A stretch of 5,810 nt of DNA from CAVSWN01 sp046728115 (lineage in GTDB: Bacteria > Acidobacteriota > Vicinamibacteria > Vicinamibacterales > CAVVIG01). Positions 1 to 5,099 of this stretch are shown here, piece by piece (position 1 is the first letter of the stretch; the number at the start of each line of letters is the position of its first letter). Position numbers and translations under genes: made by a program. The stretch is taken from assembly GCA_046728115.1 (NCBI GenBank), contig JBKPDW010000310.1, forward strand, positions 1 to 5,810. Reading direction: 5' to 3'. A model generated the notes under the pieces. That model saw nothing but the letters and a program-made list of their open reading frames with translations, ran no database searches and was not told where the DNA came from.

Positions 1-1413
1 GCCGTGTACTGCGTGCGCCGCTTCCCCGATGGCCTCGGCCATTGTCGGATGCGCATGGATAGTACGGATCAGCTCCTCGACGGTCGATTCGAGCCGCAGC
101 GCGAGCGTCGCTTCTGCCACGAGCTCGGTCGACCGCGCGCCAATCATATGCACACCCAGGACTTCATCGTACTTGCGGTCCGCGACAATCTTGACGAATC
201 CGTCGGTTTCGCCTGACATCTTCGCACGTCCGAGAACGCCGAACGGAAACGTCCCGACACGCACGTCGAACCCACGTTGCTTTGCCTCGGCTTCGGTCAG
301 CCCCACGCTGCCGATTTCAGGGTCGCAGTACGTGCAACCCGGCACGTGATCGTAATTCAGCCGGCGCACGGTCTGCCCTGCGACTCGTTCGGCGACCATG
401 ATGCCTTCGGCCGACGACACGTGCGCGAGCTGAGGATGCGTGATGCCGGGCATCGTGATGACGTCGCCGATCGCCGAAATGCCGGGCACGCTGGTCTTGT
501 ACTCCGCGTCGACAGCGATGAAGCCGTTGTCCCTTCTGATGCCAACACCTTCGGCATTCAGCTCAGTCGTCACGGGTCCACGACCCGTGGCGACGAGAAG
601 GTAGTCGACGCGAACGTGCTTGGATGTGCCGTCGGCGAGCAGGATGTCGATCTCCACGTAGTCGGCGTTCGCCGTGGCGCTGGTCACTTTCGCACCGGTG
701 TAGCTGGTGATGCCCTGTTTCCGGAACGACTTCTCCAGTTCGGTCGAGACTGCTTCGTCTTCGACCGGCACGAGCCGTGGCAGCAGCTCGACAATCGTGA
801 CGTCGCTGCCGAATCGCCGGAAAATCGATGCGAATTCGACGCCGACGGCCCCGCTGCCAATAATCAGAATCGTCTTCGGCACCTCTCGCAGCTGAATCGC
901 TTCGTCGCTCGTGATGATGCGCGTCCTGTCGATCGCCACGCCAGGCACGGCGCGCGGCGCCGAGCCTGTGGCGACGATGATTTCCTTCCGTGCTCGAAGT
1001 GTCTGCGCGGCGCCTTCGAACACATCGACGCCACCCTGACCCGTCAGACGAGCCGTTCCCTTGACCCAATCGATCTTGTTTTTCTTGAACAGAAACTCGA
1101 CGCCTTTCGACAGACTCGAAACGATGCGGTCCTTGCGGCTCTGCACCTGGCCCATATCGATGCCTACAGCGCCGCCAATCGATGCGACGTCGAGCCTGAT
1201 ACCCCATTCCTTCGCTTGCTGCACCACCTTGAGAGCGTGCGCGTGTTCGAGGAGCGCCTTGGTCGGTATGCAGCCCCAGAGTAAACAGGTGCCGCCGAGC
1301 GCCTTTTGTTTCTCGACAACCGCGGTTTTCAGACCGAGTTGGGCGGCTCGGATCGCAGCCACGTAGCCGCCCGTGCCGGCGCCGATCACGATCACGTCGT
1401 ATTCGTTAGCCAT
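1..1413 (-). CDS. lpdA: Dihydrolipoyl dehydrogenase (E3), 3' end cut by the window edge
   Basis: This FAD-dependent disulfide oxidoreductase reoxidises dihydrolipoyl groups of 2-oxoacid dehydrogenase or glycine-cleavage complexes and passes electrons to NAD+. The minus-strand frame is open from ATG at 1413 to base 1 (471 codons). Visible parts are the N-terminal FAD fold (VIGAGTGG, residues 9-16), the redox disulfide Cys43/Cys48 in GGTCLLWGCIPTK, ATGS at 148-151, the NAD fold GSGAVG at 186-191, the second FAD contact AIGDV at 314-318, and the dimerisation domain with catalytic His455 and Glu460 in HPTMAE. Family members are about 465-480 residues and end shortly after this motif, so only a handful of residues is missing. 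No strong Shine-Dalgarno precedes the start. The gene lies 18 nt behind the small coiled-coil gene and is probably co-transcribed with it. No E1 or E2 gene is in view, so the parent complex is unknown. All key residues are intact. Confidence 0.94.
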   Translation of the reverse strand, partial: MANEYDVIVIGAGTGGYVAAIRAAQLGLKTAVVEKQKALGGTCLLWGCIPTKALLEHAHALKVVQQAKEWGIRLDVASIGGAVGIDMGQVQSRKDRIVSSLSKGVEFLFKKNKIDWVKGTARLTGQGGVDVFEGAAQTLRARKEIIVATGSAPRAVPGVAIDRTRIITSDEAIQLREVPKTILIIGSGAVGVEFASIFRRFGSDVTIVELLPRLVPVEDEAVSTELEKSFRKQGITSYTGAKVTSATANADYVEIDILLADGTSKHVRVDYLLVATGRGPVTTELNAEGVGIRRDNGFIAVDAEYKTSVPGISAIGDVITMPGITHPQLAHVSSAEGIMVAERVAGQTVRRLNYDHVPGCTYCDPEIGSVGLTEAEAKQRGFDVRVGTFPFGVLGRAKMSGETDGFVKIVADRKYDEVLGVHMIGARSTELVAEATLALRLESTVEELIRTIHAHPTMAEAIGEAAHAVHG

Positions 1414-1431
1414 AGAGTCGGGGAGTGTCGG

Positions 1432-1701
1432 TTACTTCTGCACCGATTCGCGCCCCTTCAGTGAGGACAAAGGCACGAAGGCAGTGGTGGCGCCGCCCGG
1501 CCGCGGCGCATCGGCCGCCGGCGCCGCAGATTCGGGGTCCAGACGGCTCACGCGGGCCCGCAACTGGCCGTGTTCGTACCGAAGCTCCCAGTAGGATTCG
1601 GTGAGGCGCTCCACGCGTTTGGCGAGGCGCCGCGCCTTCGCCCATGCCGCGACAGCCGCGAGAAGCGCCACGCCTACGAGCAGCCATTGAAAGGTCAACA
1701 A
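1432..1701 (-). CDS. Small membrane-anchored coiled-coil protein, function unknown
   Basis: An 89-residue protein. Residues 2-19 form one hydrophobic segment (LTFQWLLVGVALLAAVAA). A basic, heptad-like amphipathic stretch follows at about 21-55 (RLAKRVERLTESYWELRYEHG and onward), and the tail is rich in Pro and Ala. This suggests a single-span inner-membrane protein with a cytoplasmic coiled coil. The pattern of hydrophobic anchor, coiled coil and low-complexity tail argues for a real gene. A competing frame starting at 1687 is Arg/Gly-rich noise. The start is TTG at 1701, with AAGG 8 nt upstream; TTG at 1698, behind GAGG, is equally possible. There is no in-frame ATG. It ends 18 nt before the dihydrolipoyl dehydrogenase, so the two probably form one transcript. 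I do not recognise a named family. Confidence 0.72.
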   Translation of the reverse strand: MLTFQWLLVGVALLAAVAAWAKARRLAKRVERLTESYWELRYEHGQLRARVSRLDPESAAPAADAPRPGGATTAFVPLSSLKGRESVQK

Positions 1702-1710
1702 ACCTCGTAC

Positions 1711-1738
1711 CTTATCGAACGGCTTGCAACAGTGTCAA
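1711..1738 (-). promoter_or_regulatory. Candidate sigma-70-type promoter for the coiled-coil/lpdA unit
   Basis: On the minus strand a perfect TTGACA (1738-1733) is followed after 16 nt by GATAAG (1716-1711), a 4/6 match to the -10 consensus. The predicted transcription start (about 1704) falls almost on the TTG start codon. Either the transcript is nearly leaderless or the true -10 lies elsewhere. The -35 box overlaps the left arm of the inverted repeat at 1732-1749. Confidence 0.35.
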
Positions 1739-1752
1739 CCGCCTGACACAAT
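1724..1752 (+). promoter_or_regulatory. Weak candidate promoter for the response-regulator gene
   Basis: TTGCAA (1724-1729) and CACAAT (1747-1752) are separated by 17 nt, and each matches the sigma-70 consensus at 4 of 6 positions. It faces the regulator gene and overlaps the divergent minus-strand promoter candidate. No better pair was seen between here and the ATG at 1839. This is a weak call. Confidence 0.2.
1732..1749. promoter_or_regulatory. Inverted repeat GTGTCA-N6-TGACAC in the divergent intergenic region
   Basis: Perfect 6-bp arms (1732-1737 and 1744-1749) are separated by ACCGCC. The repeat lies between the divergently transcribed coiled-coil/lpdA unit and the regulator gene, and it overlaps the TTGACA box on the minus strand. 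The geometry fits an operator for a dimeric repressor or activator. It is not followed by a T-run, so it is not a terminator. Confidence 0.35.
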
Positions 1753-1838
1753 ACCGCGTTCCCGTTGTTCACTCTTGTAGTGTCCGCTCATCACCGAACT
1801 GCGACAGTCCGCCTGGGGCCGGACACCACGTACGCGCC

Positions 1839-3227
1839 ATGAACAGCAAGCCCAAGACCGTTCTCATCGTCGACGACGATGAGGGGATGCGGGACACGCT
1901 CACGGCGATTCTGAAGCGCGAGTACCGCGTCCTTCGGGTAGCGAGCGGTGAAGCGGCGCTCCCGATTCTGAACCGCGAGGATGTGGATCTGATCCTGCTC
2001 GACGTGCGTCTCCCGGGCATCAGCGGGTTCGAAGTGCTGCGCATCGTCAAGGAAAACTTCAGCCTGGTCGAGGTGCTCATGATTTCGGCCATCAACGACA
2101 TCGAGACGGCCGTCCAGGCGATGAAGCACGGCGCATATCACTACATCACCAAGGATTTCGACTACGACCAGCTTCGATCGCTCGTCCACAACGCGAGCGA
2201 ACGACAGGACCTGAATCGCCAGGTCCTCACCTTGTCGGCACAGGTCGCCGATCAGACCGAGCGCGAGTTCGTGGTCGGCCCCAGCAAGGTCACGCGCGAC
2301 ATCGTGGACCTGGTGCATAAAATTGCAAAACTGTCGGCGACCGTGCTGGTGCTCGGCGAGAGTGGCACCGGCAAGGAACTGCTCGCGCGGCTGATCCACC
2401 GCGAGGCGGGCGATCCCGACGCACCGTTCATCGCCGTGAACCTGGCGGCGATTCCGCGCGAGCTGGCCGAGAGCGCCCTCTTCGGACACGAGCGCGGCGC
2501 GTTCACGGGTGCCCACAGGCAGCAACTCGGAAAATTCGAGCTGGCGTCGGGCGGCACGCTGTTTCTCGACGAAATCGGCGATTTGCGGCTCGACCTGCAA
2601 GCCAAGCTGCTCCGGGCGATCCAGGAGGGCGAGATCGAGCGCGTGGGTGGAACCAAGCCGATTCGCACCGAATTTCGCCTGATTGCGGCCACCAACGTGG
2701 ACCTCGAAAAGGCCGTGAAGGACGGGCGTTTCCGGGAAGACCTTTTCTATCGGATCAACGTCATTCCCATCAAGCTCCCGCCGCTGCGTGACCGGCCCGA
2801 GGACATTCCGCTGCTTGTGGAGTTTTTCCTGCGCAGATACAACGGGCGGTTCCGGAAGCGGGTCCAGGGCATCACGGATCCCACGTTGGCGGTGCTGCGG
2901 AAGTACTGGTGGCCCGGGAACATTCGCGAGCTCGAAAATCTGATCGAGCGGCTCGTCGCTGTGAGCGACAAGGATTACATCTCGGAGGAGGATCTACCGC
3001 TCGAATTCCATTTCGCTCAACTCGAACCGCACGGAAGGCAGAGCCCGAAGCTCTTCGAAGAGGCGACAAACACGTTCGAGCGAAATTTCATTGTTCGAGC
3101 GCTCGAAAAGTGCGCCTGGAACGTTACAGGGACAGCGGAGTACTTGGGCATTCCTCTGAGCACGTTGAAATACAAGATGGACAAACTCGAGGTCCGCGAG
3201 ATCGCAAAGCGTCTTCGCGGCGTATAG
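1839..3227 (+). CDS. Sigma-54-dependent response regulator, NtrC family
   Basis: A 462-residue bacterial enhancer-binding protein that would activate RNA polymerase-sigma-54 after phosphorylation. The receiver domain (about 6-120) has the acidic pocket Asp12-14, phospho-acceptor Asp55 (LLDVRLPG), Ser83 and Lys105. The AAA+ domain (about 145-380) has Walker A GESGTGKE (173-180), the sigma-54-contacting loop GAFTGA (220-225), Walker B LFLDEIGD (241-248), AATN (283-286) and GRFREDLFYR (296-305) with the arginine-finger region. A Fis-type helix-turn-helix occupies about 420-462. Length and domain order are typical of NtrC/AtoC proteins. The start is ATG at 1839, because the receiver beta-1 strand begins right after it. 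The open frame extends 65 codons upstream but that part has no domain character, and the ribosome site is weak. Asp106 replaces the usual Pro after the conserved Lys. No sensor kinase is in the window. The nearest likely target is the sigma-54 promoter at 3447-3463. Confidence 0.94.
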   Translation: MNSKPKTVLIVDDDEGMRDTLTAILKREYRVLRVASGEAALPILNREDVDLILLDVRLPGISGFEVLRIVKENFSLVEVLMISAINDIETAVQAMKHGAYHYITKDFDYDQLRSLVHNASERQDLNRQVLTLSAQVADQTEREFVVGPSKVTRDIVDLVHKIAKLSATVLVLGESGTGKELLARLIHREAGDPDAPFIAVNLAAIPRELAESALFGHERGAFTGAHRQQLGKFELASGGTLFLDEIGDLRLDLQAKLLRAIQEGEIERVGGTKPIRTEFRLIAATNVDLEKAVKDGRFREDLFYRINVIPIKLPPLRDRPEDIPLLVEFFLRRYNGRFRKRVQGITDPTLAVLRKYWWPGNIRELENLIERLVAVSDKDYISEEDLPLEFHFAQLEPHGRQSPKLFEEATNTFERNFIVRALEKCAWNVTGTAEYLGIPLSTLKYKMDKLEVREIAKRLRGV

Positions 3228-3241
3228 TGTCGGTCAAGAAC

Positions 3242-3258
3242 TTGGCCGATTCGGCCAA
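3242..3258. promoter_or_regulatory. Perfect palindrome TTGGCCGA-T-TCGGCCAA, candidate enhancer site
   Basis: Two perfect 8-bp arms flank a single T, beginning 14 nt after the regulator stop codon. Its centre is about 200 nt upstream of the -24 element at 3449, within the range where NtrC-type activators bind as dimers and loop to the promoter. As RNA it could fold only as a 6-bp stem with a 5-nt loop and lacks a following T-run, so it is a poor intrinsic terminator. Binding by the adjacent regulator is an inference. Confidence 0.45.
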
Positions 3259-3332
3259 CGTACTATCCTTTTCCGCTAATCTGCTGAATCCAAACTACTA
3301 GCCGACGTGCACCGATGGCCTCAACGGTACGG

Positions 3333-3350
3333 CGGGCAGTTCTTTGCCCG
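3333..3350. repeat. Inverted repeat CGGGCA-N6-TGCCCG
   Basis: Perfect 6-bp arms with a 6-nt spacer (GTTCTT) lie mid-way between the palindrome and the sigma-54 promoter. The repeat could be a small hairpin or a second protein site. No T-run follows, so termination is unlikely. Confidence 0.3.
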
Positions 3351-3354
3351 TGAA

Positions 3355-3377
3355 TGTCAAAAGTAACAGTGGCGACA
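3355..3377. repeat. TGTC...GACA-bounded 23-nt motif, possible remnant of a transposon end
   Basis: An AT-richer motif begins TGTCAAAAGTAAC and closes with GGCGACA. The TGTC/GACA ends and the TCAAAAGTAA core look like the short internal end repeats seen in some IS21-type elements, by general resemblance only. There is no transposase and no second end in the window. The call is weak. Confidence 0.13.
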
Positions 3378-3446
3378 TACTGGAGATCGACTTGAAACCG
3401 GCTGTTTCTCGAACAAAATACAGCCCTTTGCGGGTCTTCGCGGTGT

Positions 3447-3463
3447 CTGGAACATCCGTTGCT
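3447..3463 (+). promoter_or_regulatory. Sigma-54 (-24/-12) promoter for the maturase operon
   Basis: The sequence CTGGAACATCCGTTGCT carries the invariant GG (3449-3450) and GC (3461-3462) at the exact 10-nt spacing. Against the consensus YTGGCACGRNNNTTGCW it differs at three positions (A for C, A for G, T for R) while both core elements CTGG and TTGCT are intact. Transcription would start near 3474, about 100 nt before the maturase ATG. A GAFTGA-bearing activator is encoded just upstream, which makes the match much more plausible than by chance. Confidence 0.62.
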
Positions 3464-3479
3464 ACTTGCGAGCGACCAA

Positions 3480-3502
3480 GCACGGTTGCGAATGCTCCGT
3501 GC
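3480..3502 (+). promoter_or_regulatory. Possible leader hairpin of the maturase transcript
   Basis: GCACGG (3480-3485) pairs with CCGTGC (3497-3502) across an 11-nt loop, a few bases after the predicted sigma-54 transcription start. It could stabilise the 5' end of the mRNA. No anti-terminator partner or T-run was seen, so attenuation is not supported. Confidence 0.22.
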
Positions 3503-3574
3503 GATCGAAGCCCAACAATTGAACCGGGCTAAAGCGGCGGGCCGCGCACCCGCACCGGGACCGGGAATCTGAAG

Positions 3575-4993
3575 ATGCTCGCTTCGCAGTTCAACCTCCG
3601 TGTGCCGCTTGAATCGAGCGCCGACGTGTTCCTGATGAACACGATCACGGATGCGCAGATCGTGGTATCGCCGGACGTGGCGGCGCTGCTCGATCGCGCG
3701 GCAGCAGGCCGGCTCGAGGCCGACGCGGACCGAACCGACGAGGAGCGAGAGGCGATCGAGCTGCTCACCGAAAACGGGTTTCTCGTGGAAAGCCGTGCGG
3801 CCGATCAGCGAGCGCTCGACGAGTACCTCACTGCGGTCAAAAGCGATACGTCCGAACTGAACATCACGCTGCTGACGACGCTGCAGTGCAATTTCGCGTG
3901 CGACTACTGCTTTCAGGGTGACCATGGCGACTACAACAAGTTCGCCGAGAAGATGTCGCTTGCGACAGCCGAGCGCGTCATCGCCTGGATCGAGCGCGAG
4001 CTCGATCGCGTGCATCCTGAAAAGCTGGTACTGACCTTTTTCGGCGGCGAGCCGCTGCTGAACCAGCCGGTCATGTATCTGGTAACCGAGCGGCTCTGGC
4101 AGGCGACGCGGCTCCGTGGCATGGAGATGTTCACCAACATCATCACCAACGGCCTGCTGCTCACGCCGGAAGTCGTGGATCGCATGCTGCCGTTCGGCCT
4201 GAACGGCGTGAAGATCACCCTCGACGGCGACAGGGATACGCACAACCGGATGCGGCCGCTGCGGGGCGGCCAGGGTACGTTCGATCGGATCGTCGAAAAC
4301 ATCCGTCGCGTCGCCGATCGCTGCCGGATAGCGATCGGGGGCAATTTCGACGAAGGCACGGTTGACAGCTACCCGGCGCTGCTCGAGTTCCTGGCCCGGG
4401 AATTCGGGAACAAGCTGGTGAAGGTCAACTTCAAGCCGATTTTCCGGACGGAGCCGGTCGCCAGCGGCTCCGGCAAGGGCATCATTCCGTTGATTCCCGT
4501 GGGGTCGGGCGCGCAGTCGCTCAACGGCTCGTGTTTCACGGCGGCGGGCGCCGGAGGCGGGTCGGCATGCGATTCGTGCGGAGTGCTCGACGACAAACAG
4601 ACCTTCCTGCGAAACGAAACCAAACGGTTGGGTTTCCCCACCCATGATGGCGTGCACAACGGCCCATGCCATGTGCATCTGCAGCACGCCCATACCATCG
4701 GCCCGGACGGATCCCTCTATCCGTGTCCCGGGTTTACGGGCCAGCTGGCGCTCTCGACGGGGCACATCGACGATCGGCAGGACACCTGGCGCGAGACAGC
4801 GCGCGAGCGGTTCCTGCGGCTCAGTCCGTGGAAGGAATGCGGCGACTGCGCGTACATCCCGGTGTGTGCCGGGGGATGTGTGGCGGCGTCGTACTCACAG
4901 CTTGGCGACATGAACACGCCGACATGTCACAAGCGCAGCTTTGATTCGGCGCTCATTTCGCTGGCGCACGACGCAGCCGGCGCAGTCGCTTAG
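3575..4993 (+). CDS. Radical SAM/SPASM peptide maturase
   Basis: A 472-residue cytoplasmic enzyme expected to modify a ribosomal peptide using S-adenosylmethionine and three iron-sulfur clusters. Residues 1-90 are an N-terminal region of the kind found in such maturases (FNLRVPL, then LLTENGFLV at 63-71), which may hold a peptide-recognition fold. The radical SAM cluster motif is C105-x3-C109-x2-C112 (CNFACDYC), followed by the GGEP SAM-binding motif at 157-160. The C-terminal SPASM domain is textbook: C365-x13-G379-x4-C384, then C422-x2-C425-x5-C431-x3-C435, then C451. A Gly-rich loop with three more cysteines (320, 332, 335) sits before it. The start is ATG at 3575: the conserved-looking N-terminus begins at once, with a weak GGGA upstream. 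Its stop codon TAG overlaps the ribosome site of the 30-codon gene, which is its likely substrate. The reaction type (thioether, carbon-carbon crosslink, decarboxylation or other) cannot be read from sequence. Confidence 0.94.
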   Translation: MLASQFNLRVPLESSADVFLMNTITDAQIVVSPDVAALLDRAAAGRLEADADRTDEEREAIELLTENGFLVESRAADQRALDEYLTAVKSDTSELNITLLTTLQCNFACDYCFQGDHGDYNKFAEKMSLATAERVIAWIERELDRVHPEKLVLTFFGGEPLLNQPVMYLVTERLWQATRLRGMEMFTNIITNGLLLTPEVVDRMLPFGLNGVKITLDGDRDTHNRMRPLRGGQGTFDRIVENIRRVADRCRIAIGGNFDEGTVDSYPALLEFLAREFGNKLVKVNFKPIFRTEPVASGSGKGIIPLIPVGSGAQSLNGSCFTAAGAGGGSACDSCGVLDDKQTFLRNETKRLGFPTHDGVHNGPCHVHLQHAHTIGPDGSLYPCPGFTGQLALSTGHIDDRQDTWRETARERFLRLSPWKECGDCAYIPVCAGGCVAASYSQLGDMNTPTCHKRSFDSALISLAHDAAGAVA

Positions 4994-4998
4994 GAGAG
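4992..4998 (+). promoter_or_regulatory. Strong ribosome binding site of the 30-codon gene
   Basis: AGGAGAG overlaps the maturase stop codon and ends 4 nt before ATG at 5003; the AGGAG core is 6 nt away. It is the best Shine-Dalgarno in the window and the main evidence, besides position, that the tiny ORF is translated. The overlap suggests translational coupling to the maturase. Confidence 0.75.
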
Positions 4999-5002
4999 TA
5001 GA

Positions 5003-5095
5003 ATGAAGATCACGGTCATCAAGAAGGGTTCGCAGGTGAAACCGACTGGCATGTGCGCGAGTTTCATCGACGAGCCGCCGCTGAACAAGAAGTAG
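5003..5095 (+). CDS. 30-residue putative RiPP precursor peptide
   Basis: The peptide opens with a basic, beta-strand-like MKITVIKKG. A KPTG turn follows at 13-16, then the segment MCASFIDEPP (17-26), and it ends in LNKK. It has one Cys (18), one Phe (21), Asp23, Glu24, Pro25-26 and six Lys, with no hydrophobic signal peptide and no double-Gly cleavage site. The strong AGGAG site, tight placement between the maturase (9 nt after its stop) and the transporter protein gene (4 nt before its start), and small size support a maturase substrate. The probable core is the C-terminal half, where Cys18 or the Phe-Ile-Asp-Glu stretch are the plausible sites of modification. Placement after the maturase gene, not before it, is less common. 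I do not recognise the family. The GMC triplet recalls mycofactocin precursor but the C-terminal Val-Tyr is absent. Confidence 0.8.
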   Translation: MKITVIKKGSQVKPTGMCASFIDEPPLNKK

Positions 5096-5099
5096 ATAC

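Larger units (their letters stand above)
3228..3574. other. 347-nt intergenic region between regulator and maturase
   Basis: No convincing gene lies here on either strand. Short open frames of about 60 codons exist on both strands (3344-3532 plus, 3298-3483 minus), but neither has a ribosome site or domain character. The base composition between about 3240 and 3460 is less GC-rich than the flanking genes. The region contains a palindrome (3242-3258), a hairpin (3333-3350), a small GAAAC-N5-GTTTC repeat (3394-3408), a sigma-54 promoter match (3447-3463) and a leader hairpin (3480-3502). It reads as a regulatory region, perhaps with a decayed mobile-element remnant. Confidence 0.6.

Noticed and set aside
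277..1284. 335-codon open frame on the plus strand
   Set aside because: It is antisense to the dihydrolipoyl dehydrogenase, whose motifs are complete over the same bases; the composition (Arg/Asp/His-rich) is typical of a shadow frame.
1720..1740. Sigma-54-like promoter on the minus strand in the divergent region
   Set aside because: TTGACAC and TTGC are present but too close together; the GG and GC dinucleotides are not 10 nt apart.
1644..1838. 65-codon N-terminal extension of the response regulator
   Set aside because: The residues have no domain character and overlap the opposite-strand coiled-coil gene; the receiver domain starts right after ATG 1839.
1791..2600. 269-codon minus-strand frame inside the regulator
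   Set aside because: Antisense to the receiver and AAA+ domains of the response regulator and without recognisable motifs.
3242..3258. Intrinsic terminator after the response regulator
   Set aside because: The dyad has a one-base centre and no following T-run, so it fits a protein-binding palindrome better.
3298..3532. Two ~60-codon open frames, one per strand, in the intergenic region
   Set aside because: Neither has a Shine-Dalgarno or a plausible fold, and they overlap each other and the sigma-54 promoter match.
3263..4765. 500-codon open frame on the minus strand opposite the maturase
   Set aside because: It is the antisense shadow of a GC-rich gene: rich in Arg, His and Ala with no domain motif, while the plus strand carries a full radical SAM/SPASM protein.
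5003..5095. Mycofactocin precursor (MftA) identity for the 30-residue peptide
   Set aside because: It shares only a GMC triplet; the MftA core ends in Val-Tyr at the C-terminus, and no MftB-like chaperone or mycofactocin genes are nearby.
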